From the NCBI GenBank assembly GCA_965237485.1, contig CBDEFQ010000009.1:248001-312000 (forward strand): 64,000 bases of DNA, written 5' to 3'. Positions 17,013 through 27,825 of the stretch are shown here, piece after piece. The translations under genes and the position numbers were made by a program. The stretch's first letter is position 1. Every line of letters begins with the position of its first letter. A model generated the notes under the pieces. That model saw only the letters and a program-made list of their open reading frames with translations. It searched no databases and was not told the origin of the DNA. The DNA comes from JAAELZ01 sp965237485 (GTDB taxonomy: Bacteria; Pseudomonadota; Gammaproteobacteria; Arenicellales; Poriferihabitantaceae).

Positions 17013-18911
17013 TTACACACCTTCGCTTTGTAAATGGGAAATCAATGCATCAACCCCCATGATGCCGAGATTACTTCCATCTCGACTACGCAGTGCAACC
17101 TGGTCACTTTCCATCTCATTATTACCTACGACAACGAGGTATGGCACTCGACCAAGCGTGTGCTCGCGGATTTTAAAGCCGATCTTCTCGTTTCTCAAGT
17201 CACAAATTGCCCGTATGCCGCTATTTTGAAGCTTTTCGCTAACTTTTTGCGCATATTGGGCTTGGTTATCGGTAATTGTTAGAACTGCAACTTGCTCTGG
17301 CGCCAACCATAAGGGAAATTTACCTTCGTGATGTTCAATCAGAATACCAATAAAACGTTCAAACGAACCTAATAAAGCGCGGTGCAACATCACCGGCACT
17401 TGCTTATCACCGTTTTTGTCAATGTAGCTTGCGCCTAAACGCCCAGGCATTGAAAAATCAACCTGCATAGTGCCACACTGCCAAACTCGACCAATGCAGT
17501 CTTTAAGCGAGAACTCAATCTTAGGTCCATAAAATGCGCCTTCGCCCGGCAATACTGCGAACGGTAAATCTTTGGCGTCGAGTGCGCTGGCTAACGCAGC
17601 TTCAGCTTTATCCCAAACTTCATCGCTACCAACTCGCTGAGTTGGGCGTGTGGATAAACGATAGATAACGTCCTCAAAGCCCAGCGTTTTGTATATGTCA
17701 TGCAAGAAGTCGATAAATTCGCCCACTTCGGATTGAATTTGATCTTCTGAGCAAAAGATATGCCCGTCGTCTTGCACAAAACCGCGCACCCGCATTAGGC
17801 CGTGCAAGGACCCTGAAAGCTCGTTGCGATGACAAGAACCAAATTCTGCAAACCTGAGTGGTAAATCACGATAACTTTTAATGCCTTGGTTAAACACTAG
17901 AATATGGCAAGGGCAATTCATCGGCTTAATTGCAAAACTACGGTCTTCCGACTCAACCACAAACATTCCGTCGCCGAATTTATCAGCGTGGCCAGATGCC
18001 TCCCACAAAGACATGTCCACCACTTGCGGTGTGTTAAGTTCTTTGTAATTACGCTTGGTTTGTTCGCGCGCCATAAATTCGCGCAGGGTTTTATAAATCT
18101 GCCAACCTTTAGGGTGCCAGAAAACCATACCCGGCACTTCTTCTTGCAAGTGAAAAAAGCCCAGTTGCTTGCCTATTTTTCGGTGGTCGCGCTTTTCGGC
18201 CTCGGCCAAATTATGTAGGTATTGTTTTAACTGCTTTTTATCCGCAAAAGCGGTTCCGTAAATACGTTGCAGCATTTCGTTGTTAGAATCACCGCGCCAA
18301 TATGCACCAGCCACTTTGGTCAACTTAAAAGCCTTTAAATGGGTAGTGCTGGGCACATGCGGCCCTCGACACAAATCGGTAAAATCGCCTTGATTATATA
18401 AAGATAAGTCTTCCTCAGAAGGAATAGACTGAATAATTTCCGCTTTATATTTTTCGCCAATAGAAAGAAAATAAGCGACTGCATCATCACGCGATTTCAG
18501 ACTGCGCGTAATCTCTAAATTTTGTGCTGACAGCTCTTCCATCCGCCTTTCAATTTTACCCAAGTCATCTTCTGAAAAGCCTAGAGCATACGCGAAATCG
18601 TAGTAAAATCCGTTTTCGATAATTGGGCCTATGGTTACTTCAGCTTCGGGATATAGCTGTTTAACCGCCTGCGCCAACAAATGCGCAGTTGAATGGCGGA
18701 TAACCTCAAGCCCTTCCTCATCTCGGTTAGTTACGATTGCTAAATGCGCGTCTTCGTCAATCAGGGTTTTGGTATCAACCAACTGATTATTGATTTTCCC
18801 AGCCAATGCGGCTTTCGCCAGACCAGGACCTATGTCCGCGGCGACATCATGCACTGAGATTGCATTTTCGTAATTCCTTACAGAACCATCGGGAAGAGTA
18901 ACTTGTGGCAT
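17013..18911 (-). CDS. thrS: Threonyl-tRNA synthetase
   Basis: A 632-residue class II synthetase. It shows the N-terminal TGS domain (residues 1-62), an editing domain with the HSTAHLLAQAV zinc/editing motif and later the second-site metal motif, the catalytic core with the Cys of NCPCHILVF and His residues for zinc, motif 2 (FAEFGSCHRNELSGSLHGLMRVRGF), motif 3 (HRALLGSFERFIGILIEHH) and a C-terminal anticodon-binding domain. It heads the translation operon 73 bp upstream of infC. A hairpin GCACCC/GGGTGC lies in the leader just before the start and could act as an operator, but this is inference. Confidence 0.98.
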   Translation of the reverse strand: MPQVTLPDGSVRNYENAISVHDVAADIGPGLAKAALAGKINNQLVDTKTLIDEDAHLAIVTNRDEEGLEVIRHSTAHLLAQAVKQLYPEAEVTIGPIIENGFYYDFAYALGFSEDDLGKIERRMEELSAQNLEITRSLKSRDDAVAYFLSIGEKYKAEIIQSIPSEEDLSLYNQGDFTDLCRGPHVPSTTHLKAFKLTKVAGAYWRGDSNNEMLQRIYGTAFADKKQLKQYLHNLAEAEKRDHRKIGKQLGFFHLQEEVPGMVFWHPKGWQIYKTLREFMAREQTKRNYKELNTPQVVDMSLWEASGHADKFGDGMFVVESEDRSFAIKPMNCPCHILVFNQGIKSYRDLPLRFAEFGSCHRNELSGSLHGLMRVRGFVQDDGHIFCSEDQIQSEVGEFIDFLHDIYKTLGFEDVIYRLSTRPTQRVGSDEVWDKAEAALASALDAKDLPFAVLPGEGAFYGPKIEFSLKDCIGRVWQCGTMQVDFSMPGRLGASYIDKNGDKQVPVMLHRALLGSFERFIGILIEHHEGKFPLWLAPEQVAVLTITDNQAQYAQKVSEKLQNSGIRAICDLRNEKIGFKIREHTLGRVPYLVVVGNNEMESDQVALRSRDGSNLGIMGVDALISHLQSEGV

Positions 18912-19584
18912 AGTGTTGACCTATATTCAGTGGCACCCCCTACTACAGGGTGCGTGTTGTCATTTTGAGCTAGTTTATCTAGTTAAGTTATAGTACCTGT
19001 TTTTAGCAGGGGCGATTAGATTTAAACGAATGACCCCATCAAGTCAATCTGGTATCAGGAAACCGCCTCCAAACCAATCAGGACGCGGATTCTAACCATT
19101 TTCCAACCCACTTTACAAGGTCGAATGGGATCTAACACCATCAATGAGCTACAGGCTTATTGGAAGCCAACAATCCGTGGATGAAACAAGGTATTCGGGC
19201 CCCATTTATTTCGAGTAGCATAAACTGCTTATCATCCAAGGCAGCCAAAATGCTGTCAAGTTAAGATACAAAGGGAGTGGACGAAATTTAGTATAGTAAG
19301 AATTCTACCAACTGTATGGCGATTAATTTGTTGAAAGTTCTCTATATACCTCTAGGCAAATGGATTATTTTGCCTAACTAATACCAACGAATATTCAGAG
19401 ATTGGAATACTCGCAGCAATGACAAAGCGATTCGGGTGGTGCTAGAGGGCAACTCTCTTGCGAAATATTCGTTTTGATTTCAATAGATTGGCTAGTTTGA
19501 TAATTGTCCCAATTCGTAATTGATTTCTCTCAGCAATCCATATCAACGATTTACATTAGTAACGTATTGCGTTATTATGTGTGC
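18912..19584. other. Gene-free stretch between thrS and higB
   Basis: About 670 bp with no convincing gene. The thrS-proximal part should hold the thrS promoter and a leader hairpin (GCACCC/GGGTGC near 18935-18955). The rest (19020-19580) has scattered stops in all frames and looks like eroded sequence. I saw no tRNA or clear repeat in it. Confidence 0.5.
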
Positions 19585-19866
19585 TTGATCAAGACATATC
19601 GAAACAAAGAAACTCAAAAAGCCAGTTATGGCGTATTTGGTAAACGCCTACCAGCAGATATTCGACGTAGAGTTCAAATGCGTCTTGACCGTATTCACGC
19701 TGCTACTCAGTTAGAAGATTTGGTGGTCCCACCATCACACCGACTTGAATTGCTTAGAGGCGATAGAGCTGGGCAACACAGCATTAGAATTAACAAACAA
19801 TAGCGAATTTGCTTTATCTGGCACCAAAGTAACGCTTACGATGTTGAATTTACTGATTATCACTAA
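19585..19866 (+). pseudogene. higB: HigB-type toxin with internal amber stop
   Basis: A RelE/HigB-like mRNA interferase of 93 codons, from TTG 19585 (LIKTYRNKET) to TAA 19864. Family features are KRLPADIRRRVQMRLDRI, a HRLELLRGDRAGQHSIRIN segment and a final RICFIW.....YDVEFTDYH. A TAG at 19801-19803 falls exactly where the family has Trp in the NxQWRICF motif, so a TGG to TAG change probably inactivated it. It is followed after 8 bp by an intact antitoxin, the usual toxin-first higBA order. Confidence 0.85.
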
Positions 19867-19874
19867 GAGGCACC

Positions 19875-20153
19875 ATGACTAAATTTAACCCGATTCACGT
19901 AGGAGAACATCTTGCAGAGTTTCTCAATGAGTTCGAAATCACTGTATATAGACTTGCTAAGGATATCGGCGTACCGAACACACGCATTGATCAAATTGTC
20001 AAATGCAAACGCTCAATGTCGGCTGATACGGCGACACGCCTTGGCAAATACTTTGGCACCAGCGCAAATTTTTGGATGAACCTGCAAACCAAGTATGAAC
20101 TTGATAGCATTGACCCAGATATCACGCATGGGATTGAGACTATAGCAGCCTAG
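19875..20153 (+). CDS. higA: HigA-type antitoxin
   Basis: A 92-residue XRE-family DNA-binding antitoxin with a helix-turn-helix at residues 20-60 (ITVYRLAKDIGVPNTRIDQIVKCKRSMSADTATRLGKYFG) and the HigA end SANFWMNLQTKYEL. It would neutralise HigB and repress the higBA promoter. An AGAGG site lies just before the ATG. The partner toxin is broken, so this antitoxin is now an orphan unless other HigB copies exist. Confidence 0.92.
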   Translation: MTKFNPIHVGEHLAEFLNEFEITVYRLAKDIGVPNTRIDQIVKCKRSMSADTATRLGKYFGTSANFWMNLQTKYELDSIDPDITHGIETIAA

Positions 20154-20344
20154 ACTTATAGGATTCTTCTGCAAGATCTCCTAAATCATAATGCACGTTA
20201 ATTCTTCGTCTTTTGGTCTTTATCTTGGTTGAACCTAAAAAACGCAGTTAAAGCCTCTCCAATGAGGCCAACATAAACAACCCTTCCATCGTCGCTACTG
20301 CCTCCGAGACACTTTAGCCAAGTAAACAGCGGTCATCTGGCGGT

Positions 20345-21180
20345 TGAAGAATCGTTCCACCAAGATATTTCTTCATCGCCTCGCTTAGAATGCGGCACCA
20401 CGCTCAACTGCGGCGCAATCGCCTTCAATGAATTAAAGACGTGTTGTATTTGGTCAAACGTGTCGCGAATTAAGTCGGCCTTGGCGTGCGTGCTAGTAAT
20501 CGTCATAGTCTTTTTCCGCCCCGATTCAGTAACGCGCCCACCGAACTCAGTAATAGCGGTCGACTAGTAATCGCTTCCATATGTTTGTCTGGGTTAGCCA
20601 GCCTAGTGAATATATTCCACCCGTTATAAATCAAGGCAATGATCCGCGCTATAAAGCGACAGGGCTTGATATCGGCGGTAGTAAACCCGCCCCAACCCCA
20701 ATGGTTCTTGATTTCATCAAAATTGTTTTCGCAGTCGGCTCGATCTCGATAATGTTGGACGATGCTAATCACCTCATCGTCTAATGAGGTGACCAGAACA
20801 GCGTATTCAAACGCGCGAATATCATCCGCTTCTTGCAAAAAACCAAAGCTCTGCTGGCCTTGACTTTTCTCTTCCAATACCAGCAGCGCGTCCTTTGCTA
20901 AACGACGACGAACGATTACCACGCGCCGATGATCGTTCCACGCAGCCAACTTCAAACAACTTTCTTTGGCTTCCCAGCCATCGATAACATAATCCCAGCC
21001 CGACACGCTATGCTGCTGCTGTATCAGTTGCTTAACGTACTTAGACTTCCTTAGCTTAAACAAGTAATTGACGCCTCTTTGTTCTGCAGTGCTCATCACA
21101 TCCTGGGTACCCCAGTCACAATCGCCTCGAATAAAGTGCGGCCAAGATGAACCTAACTTTTTCGGGTCAAAAAATATTTG
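20345..21180 (-). pseudogene. IS1380/IS4-type transposase remnant
   Basis: The main frame (21099-20503) encodes 198 residues of the C-terminal half of a DDE transposase: EQRGVNYLFKLRKSK, then HYRDRADCENNFDEIKNHWGWGGFTT with the catalytic Glu region, then RIIALIYNGWNIF. Reading continues in frame upstream to about 21180 (FIRGDCDWGTQDVM) and, after a frameshift in an A run near 20510, downstream to about 20345 (THAKADLIRDTFDQIQHVFNSL). The N-terminal half with the first Asp is missing, so it is a dead fragment next to tRNA-Val. Confidence 0.75.
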
Positions 21181-21292
21181 TTGGTAGGTGGGATTGGATT
21201 TTCTAGCATCGTCGCTTTGTTCCGATGATCAAAACCGTTCCAGACGATTTTGTCGAATACGTTCTCATCAAATCGCACCAAAAACAAATTTT

Positions 21293-21369
21293 TGGTAGGC
21301 GCGATTGGATTCGAACCAACGACCCCCACCATGTCAAGGTGGTGCTCTAACCAACTGAGCTACGCGCCT
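21293..21369 (-). tRNA. tRNA-Val (anticodon GAC)
   Basis: A complete cloverleaf on the minus strand with acceptor AGGCGCG/CGCGCCT, D-arm GCTCAGTTGGTTAGAGC, anticodon loop TTGACAT giving GAC, a T-arm with GGTTCGAATCC, and an encoded CCA. Confidence 0.97.
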
Positions 21370-21423
21370 AAAAAATCAGGCCGCGAAGTTTACACAGTTG
21401 CTAATTTAGGTTCAACGGTAAAA

Positions 21424-22095
21424 TCAAGCAGATTCGTAACTGTAACCCACACCGTAGACTGACCGAATGAGTTCTTCCTCGTCATTAAAGACCTTGATTT
21501 TTTTGCGCAAATTCTTGATGTGGCTGTCCATGGTTCGGTCAGACACCACCCGGTAATCTGAGTAAACCGAGCCCATCAAATGATCACGGCTGAATACTCT
21601 GCCAGGCTGCGATGTCAAAGTCTTTAGTAAGTAAAACTCAACCCGTGTTAAATCCAGCTTATTACCCTCGAATTTAACCTCAAATCGATCTTCATCTACA
21701 CTAAAGCGACTTGTAATAGTTGGCTCCCCTTGACCAGTGGCTTGGGCGCGACGTAGCACCGCTTTAACCCGCGCAATGACTTCACGCGGGCTATATGGCT
21801 TACAAATATAATCGTCTGCACCCAGCTCGAGACCTAAAATACGGTCAATTTCTTCCACCTTTGCCGTCATCATCATAATAGGCACGGAGCTAAAGGCACG
21901 TATTTCGCGGCAGATTTGCATACCGTCTTTACCGGGAAGCATTAAATCTAACAAAACTAAATCTGGCGGGTTGTTTTGAACATGCTCCGTAACGCCTACT
22001 CCGGTATAGAGACATTCGCATTGTAAACTTTCTTGCGCAAGATAATCGATCAACAAGGCGGCTAGTTTTTGCTCGTCTTCTACAATCAGTATCAT
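21424..22095 (-). CDS. baeR: OmpR-family response regulator (BaeR-like)
   Basis: A 223-residue two-domain regulator with a receiver at residues 1-115 (acidic VEDEQK, phospho-acceptor Asp in DLVLLDLMLPGKDG, Lys in CKPYSPRE) and a winged-helix OmpR DNA-binding domain (LTRVEFYLLKTLTSQPGRVFSRDHLM, then VVSDRTMDSHIKNLRKKI). It resembles BaeR, the envelope-stress regulator. It overlaps the kinase gene by 4 bp (ATGA), so translation is coupled. The kinase is split by a stop, so this regulator may now lack its sensor. Confidence 0.85.
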   Translation of the reverse strand: MILIVEDEQKLAALLIDYLAQESLQCECLYTGVGVTEHVQNNPPDLVLLDLMLPGKDGMQICREIRAFSSVPIMMMTAKVEEIDRILGLELGADDYICKPYSPREVIARVKAVLRRAQATGQGEPTITSRFSVDEDRFEVKFEGNKLDLTRVEFYLLKTLTSQPGRVFSRDHLMGSVYSDYRVVSDRTMDSHIKNLRKKIKVFNDEEELIRSVYGVGYSYESA

Positions 22096-23648
22096 ACTGT
22101 TCTGCCTTCTAATAAGGGTATTCGAATTTCTATTTGCAAACCGCCAAGTGAGGAATGAGAAGCGGTAATCTCGCCCTCATGAGCCTCAACAATATTACTC
22201 ACAATGGAAAGGCCTAAGCCAGCTCCGCCAGTTTGGCGATTGCGTGATTGCTCTGCCCTGTACAATCTTTCAAATAGATTGGCTATGTCTGATTCAGACA
22301 CTGCTGGTGCTGAGTCCTGAATTATCAAACAAGCGTCTGCACCAATAGGTAGCAGTTTAATCTGTACCTGCCCACCTTCATCAGTATATCGCGCACTATT
22401 TTCCATTAGATTGCTTAGCATTTGAGTAATGCGCCCATAATCAGCGTGAATAATCAGTGGCTGCGCCAAGTGTACAGGCCGAGTCAATGTGACCTTACGA
22501 TTTGAGAAACGCTCAGCAAAAGCACCCATGCACTGATCTACCGCATCGCCTAGGTCAACAGCTTCTTTTCGGTATGTTAAAGTGCCGATATCTGAAAGTG
22601 AAAGAGAATATAAATCATTAACCAGTCTCGATAATCTATTCACCTCATCATGCAAGGAAACCAACGCCTTGGGCGTCGTGGGCCGCGTGCCATCTAGTAA
22701 CGCCTCTAATTCCCCATTGAGGATTGCCAATGGCGTGCGTAATTCATGCGAAATATCCGCTATCCATTGCTGTCTAGTGGATTGATTTGAACGCAATGTC
22801 GTGGCTAAGCGATTAAAATCGTCACTCAACGCTCCCAACTCGTCGTTTGAATGCTTCGTAACCTCGATATCAAAGCTACCTGCCGCTAATTGTTGTGCTC
22901 CCTGAGTGATCGCTTTGATAGGCTTTAGAAAATGCCTTGCAAAAAGCCAAGAACTTAAGCCCGACAATAACAACATTAGCAAGCCCAACCAATACAAGTG
23001 TTTACTCTACGCTTGCGCAAAATCAAGCTCAAGGCCTTGCGGTATTTGTCGCTTAGGAAGATACGACAAATAAGCCACTGTTGTTTCTTCAGCTCCTGAA
23101 GTAATCCTAATAGGCAGATAAACCTCACGATCATTTCTTTCTGGTCTGCCAATCAACCGATTCTTTTCGGCATCGAACAAGCTGATGGTTCGTTCTATCC
23201 CGCCTTCTGCTCGATTTGGCGGATGCCGAGGGGGAGGTCTGTCACTAGAGCCTCGCTGGTCGCGCTTTTCCCCATCTGGTGGCTTTCGATATTCTTTATC
23301 ATCAGGAGCCGAACCATTCGCATGGCTTCTGGGACCTCGCTGGTGTTTTCTACGTGCGCCTCGCTCAGATATATATTGATCAAGCAAATCAACCCAATCA
23401 CGGTGATTCTCGCGCAAATAGTTTAAATCGCCGCGCTGCTCTACCTCTTTCTGCAATCCAGCGGCCAAATTTTCGATGCGCCCTTTTTCTTGTTCATTTA
23501 TCAGCCGTAGTAAACCTGATTCAAAGCCAAGATCGATAAGCACTATAAGTACCGTCACCACCAACAAAGTGGTGACAAAAATACCTAGAAATAATTTGGT
23601 GCTGATACCTAGCTTCATCGATCCAAGTTTAGCGGGAAACCATCGCAT
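22092..23648 (-). pseudogene. baeS: BaeS-like sensor histidine kinase, in-frame amber stop
   Basis: One continuous frame of about 510 codons (probable start ATG 23618, MKLGISTKLFLGIF) is split by a TAG at 23007-23009, just before the second membrane helix. The family often has Gln there, so CAG to TAG is likely. Before the stop are TM1 and a periplasmic domain with an unusual Arg/Pro/Asp-rich stretch (residues about 95-155). After it come TM2 (WLGLLMLLLSGLSSWLFA), HAMP, the His box (ISHELRTPLAILNGELEAL) and the ATPase N, G1 and G2 boxes (GGAGLGLSIV). The halves cannot make a normal sensor without readthrough. Confidence 0.85.
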
Positions 23649-23834
23649 ATAAACACGCTCATTCTGTATTGTATGGCGCCAAACTGAACCGATTGAGGAG
23701 AAACAGAGGAGTCTGTTTAAACTTTTTTACACCATCCGTGACGCTAGTTTATAAACTCCCCTTCTTAATTACTTAGCAGTTAGGTGGCCCCTGGCCCGTT
23801 TGCCACTGAGGAAAATTAAGACCACCAGAGATAA

Positions 23835-24329
23835 CTACTCTGGCTGACTGGGCTCGATTGTAGGCGTAATTTTGTGCATCACGTCATCTAAATCGTTTGA
23901 AGAAGATCCCGTCAACCTAGTCACCACGGCCATAATATCTTGGCTGCTACCATCGTCAAACCCCAAGGTTAATTGAATTGATTCCCCCTCAACTAAATTT
24001 TGATTGAGATCAAAAAGCATTAGATGGTTAGCATTGGCGCCAAGCATCGCCTGCCCGTTCGCGGGGATTTCCAAAGCTTCAAGTTGGCGCATTTTCATCA
24101 CCCCTTCTTCAACTGAGTTATGATGGATTTCAACACGAGAGCTAATGATAGAGCGAGCGCTCACCAACTTACGCGGAATGTCACTATGGTTACTTATTAT
24201 CATATAAGCGGCTGTAACACTTTGTCCGGGTGGCATCGTCCTAATTACTGCATTTTCAATATGCATCTGGGCGAAAACGGGTGAAGATAAAACTGCCAAA
24301 ATTAGTGGGCCAATTATCTTGTGGTTCAT
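23835..24329 (-). CDS. PCu(A)C-type periplasmic copper chaperone
   Basis: A 164-residue secreted protein with a signal peptide (MNHKIIGPLILAVLSSPVFA) and one PCu(A)C domain. The Cu(I)-binding residues are visible as His in RVEIHHNS, Met in GVMKMRQLE, and His and Met in NHLMLFDL. Such proteins deliver copper to cytochrome oxidase or store it in the periplasm. The acidic C-terminal tail (about 30 residues after VVTRL) is extra. It stands alone about 190 bp from baeS, and no regulatory link is evident. Confidence 0.9.
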   Translation of the reverse strand: MNHKIIGPLILAVLSSPVFAQMHIENAVIRTMPPGQSVTAAYMIISNHSDIPRKLVSARSIISSRVEIHHNSVEEGVMKMRQLEALEIPANGQAMLGANANHLMLFDLNQNLVEGESIQLTLGFDDGSSQDIMAVVTRLTGSSSNDLDDVMHKITPTIEPSQPE

Positions 24330-24410
24330 TAAGAAGAATAGTCTTGAGCAAAGGCTGAATTATAAAATTGAATCTATTAATAGGCTATGAATTAGACTAG
24401 ATTATTTCCT

Positions 24411-24722
24411 TTAATTCGAAGGGTTACACTTTGATAAAGCGAATTTTAATTCTCTCCCCAACGTCACTTTTCGCCTTGGCTTCGCTGGGTGCCAAATACG
24501 GTGTTTTGCAAGCCTAGAAGTTTGCGTATCAAGCTTTCCAGTGGCAAGCAAATCATTATAAATCAACTTCGCAGCTTCACGATCAGAATCGCCATGGAAG
24601 CCACGTATATCGTGCGCTTCGGCTATCGCAAATTCAAGCTGGTGTGCCATCTCATCGTAGCTTGAGCGCAAATCCTTTAACTCGTCCACGCGTCCTAATT
24701 GACTTAAGGTCCTTAATTTTAT
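24411..24722 (-). CDS. Hypothetical protein truncated by IS66-like element
   Basis: The frame from GTG 24689 encodes 92 basic residues without a recognised domain. It is open in frame further upstream (IKLRTLSQLGRVDELKD) right up to the IS66 end at 24724, so the gene probably lost its 5' part to the insertion. Features are a helical N-terminal part (DEMAHQLEFAIAEAHDIRGF) and a basic C-terminus. No matching 5' piece is seen on the far side of the element. Confidence 0.4.
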   Translation of the reverse strand: MKLRTLSQLGRVDELKDLRSSYDEMAHQLEFAIAEAHDIRGFHGDSDREAAKLIYNDLLATGKLDTQTSRLAKHRIWHPAKPRRKVTLGRELKFALSKCNPSN

Positions 24723-24723
24723 T

Positions 24724-26619
24724 GTAACTTCTCAATAACCCGTGGCAAAGCTGGCGCGTTCCATAATGATATCTGGCAGAGGATCAATATGTTGCTCACC
24801 GATACCAAGTCGATGGGTCAGGTAGTGCCAGAACGATATATCCAGTTTTCGGCAGGTCTTTTTCAAACTGGCAAACGTGTCCCGACACTGCTGGCCAGCA
24901 TCGCTGCGGGTGGAGCCACTCACTTTTCGTTTTTTCACGTAATCGCGAATGTCTGTTTCACTGCCATTGGTGTGTAACGGAATATCTGGTCGATCTAGCA
25001 CCAACAGTAATTCTGCTTTATTCGCATGGATTCGTTTGAGCGTCTGATTTAATGTTTGGTAGCATGTCTGTTGAGTGAAGATTTCATCGAAACGCTGCTC
25101 AAGTATTTTACGTTGGTTCTCGCAAGGCTGGGTTTTATACTCTTTTAACGCCCGATAAAAGCACCAGACTTGGTCGCGTATTTTAGCCATGCCCTGCCGG
25201 TGTCCCTCGTTCAGCGGTATCAACTTATGGATTAAGCACTCGGTGTGTATCCAACACAAGGCATGAGCCAAAATGTTAAATTGCCCTGCATCATCACTGA
25301 CGACAACGATGTCATCACACAGACCATGATGCAAAATACTACCAAGTAATGCCCCTTCGGTGGTGATACGTCGGTGACGTGCCTTAATGATCAACAGGCT
25401 ATCGAGCATTTCAAGCCAGTCATCCTCGTTGGCAATACGGCGTTCCCGGTGCTCAGTTACAGCGGCTAAGGCTTGCTTTGGCAATCCATGTTGTTGCCTA
25501 TAATTCAACGCACTTTGACTCAAACGATAATCCGTATTGCCAGCCCTTAATAGCGGTAGGAAGTTAATTCGACTTTTTGATTGAGTACTTTTAAACCACG
25601 CAAACAAGTCATTACCAATGTGCGTTACATAGCCATTTTTGCCCTGATGGCGAGCACCACTATCGTCCACGGTCACGTAAGACGATGCGCTCAGAGCAAC
25701 GCCTCTTTCTCAGCATGAAAGGGCTCTTTAGTGCTGATCAGTATTGGGTTAATTTGTCCCGAAGAAATATCAATTCCCCACTCTCGCAACTGTTCCAACA
25801 AGAGTGGTTGCGTGGTTTGACAATGATGATATTGATAGAGAATATAACTGACCAGACGAGGCCCATAATGTCGCCCTGCCACGGATGTCGGTAACTGGCC
25901 TTCGAGCTTTTTATTGTCTGGCGTTACCCAATGCGCTAAACGATAGCGGGTGGTATGAACCTTGATAAGCAAATCTTGCACTACAAAATCCCGATAGCCT
26001 TTAAAGCGAGAACCTTCGGGCACGGACTTCGCTGGTTCAATAACCAGATTTAGGTCAATTGACAGCCTTGGTGTTTTCTTTGCCTTGTTCGACCCAGCTC
26101 GCTGCTTAGGTTTGTCGCTAGAAGATGAACGTTTTGGCTCTGTTTTCTTATCCATATTACCGCCCTTAACAGTAGGCCGCCTCTTCTGCCCCTTAAGGAT
26201 ATTGATTTCATCTTTAAGCAATGCTATTTCTTCGTCCTGTTGTTGAACTCGCACCAACAGCTGCTCCACTAGCACCCGCAACATTTTTACTGCGGGGGTT
26301 TGTTCTTGTTCAGGAATGTCGGGAATAGAGGGTAGCTTACTCAAGGTCTTAAACGTCCGTTAACTGGATAGACCTTAGTGTACCATCGGTTTTGAAAGTC
26401 CAATTTTGCCTTCTCAACTGCGCCACAACGAACGTTAAGAAGACACCCCTGAACGTCCTTAAGCGATCTTTGTTATTAGCGTAAAGGGGCCTACAACCAC
26501 CCTGGAACTCAACCTAAATCGAGTCACTCGACCACGTTGAATTACCTTCCTTTTAGCGTAAAACCCGGTCAAGAAATATTTTGTTTTATTTTACCTGCCA
26601 CGGGTTATTGAGAAGTTAC
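24724..26619 (-). mobile_element. IS66-like element with perfect 24-bp ends
   Basis: Identical inverted repeats of 24 bp lie at 24724-24747 (starting GTAACTTCTCAATAACCCG) and 26596-26619. They enclose one transposase gene broken by a frameshift, total 1.9 kb. I could not match an 8-bp target duplication in the flanks (ATTTTATT on the left, CATTCCGT on the right), so flanking DNA may have changed. The perfect ends point to recent activity. Confidence 0.85.
24732..26344 (-). pseudogene. IS66-like transposase, frameshifted
   Basis: Two pieces of one transposase. The N-terminal piece (26344-25691, 217 residues) has a leucine-rich coiled coil (KMLRVLVEQLLVRVQQQDEEIALLKDEI) and a basic linker, as in IS66 TnpC proteins. 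The second (25676-24732, 314 residues) begins VDDSGARHQGKNGY, the first catalytic Asp. It goes on to VVVSDDAGQFN and ends with HTNGSETDIRDYVKKRKVSGSTRS, the Glu region. The frames differ by one base near 25680, where the joined product would read ALRASSYVTVDDSG. Inactive unless frameshifting occurs. Confidence 0.8.
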
Positions 26620-26889
26620 CATTCCGTTGCCTATTGATGGCCTAGTTACCGGACTAATGCACAGGGAGAGGAGTGTAAATTGTTTACCCCCCATTTTATT
26701 TACAAAGAACTAGCGCAATCTGAAGCAAGACGACAGGAATCTTATCGAGGGTAAACCGGGCCGACCTAAAATAGTGCTAATTAAACGAAGCCTAGATTTT
26801 AAAAGAATAACCCAAGCTTAAGGGAGGTTAAATAAATACGGGCTTTTCTAACCGACAAAGAGCCGACGTAGATAAGTATACTGCTCCCT

Positions 26890-27825
26890 ATGCTTGACTC
26901 TCGCCCACTTTTCCGTCCGTGTTTTGGCTTCAGCCATCCGCATTTGCAAACCATGTGGCCGCTACTTACTAAGGCATCTTTAACGAAAAACAAAGTAGAA
27001 CGAGTCGAACTAAGTGACGGAGATTTTTTAGCCATCAACTGGTTTGATGGTGGTGGGCCAACAGTGGTGGTGATGCACGGCTTGGGCGGCAGCTTGCATT
27101 CTCATTATATTATCACGCTGATGAATGCGCTCAAGCTAGCCGGTTATACGGGGGTGTTTATGCATTTTCGCGGTTGTTCGGGGGAGTTTAACCGCCTACC
27201 TCGTGCTTATCATTCTGGAGATACTGGCGATTTTACTGCGGTATGTGAGCATGTGCGTGAAGCAACGGGAAAGGAGATATTTGCAGCGGTCGGGTTTTCG
27301 CTCAGTGGCAATGTGTTGCTCAAATATTTGGGTGAAATTGGCGCAGAGAGCAAATTGCAAAAAGCCACGGCGGTTTCGATGCCATTTGACTTACACGCCA
27401 GTGCTGAAAAGCTAAGCCATGGTGGCTCAAGGATTTATCAGCGATATTTGATCAGCCTACTAAAGAAAAGCTATCAGCAAAAGTTCGCCACTATCGCATC
27501 GCCCGTTAGGCCATAGCTTAGTACGATAAAAACTTTCTTTGATTATGATGATGCCATTACCGCACCTTTGCACGGTTTTGATGGAGTCGAGGATTACTAC
27601 CACCGAGCTAGCTGTGCGCAGTTTATTGATGGCATCAAAACCGACACAATGATTGTGCATGCGCTGGACGACCCGTTTGTGGCTAAAGAAAGTATACCTA
27701 GCACTGTACCTGCATGTGTGGACTTGGAAGTATCAAAACACGGTGGTCATGTGGGATTTGTGGGCGGAAAGTTTTGGCCAAAACCGTGGTTGCCCAATAG
27801 GGTGTTGAGCTTTCTAAGAAGCTAA
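26890..27825 (+). pseudogene. YheT-like alpha/beta hydrolase with amber stop
   Basis: A 311-codon frame for a YheT/ABHD1-type hydrolase, interrupted by TAG at 27514-27516. The same frame continues with LSTIKTFFDYDDAITAPLHGFDGVEDYYHRASC. Before the stop are FGFSHPHLQTMWP, VVVMHGLGGSLHSHY (oxyanion region) and the nucleophile elbow GFSLSGNVLLKYLGE. After it are the acid (HALDDPFV) and the catalytic His (KHGGHVGFVGG). A single CAG to TAG change would explain the break. The catalytic triad is divided between the two parts, so neither half should be active. Confidence 0.85.

Noticed and set aside
21250..21462. Plus-strand reading frame over tRNA-Val
   Set aside because: It is the antisense of the tRNA and the end of baeR.
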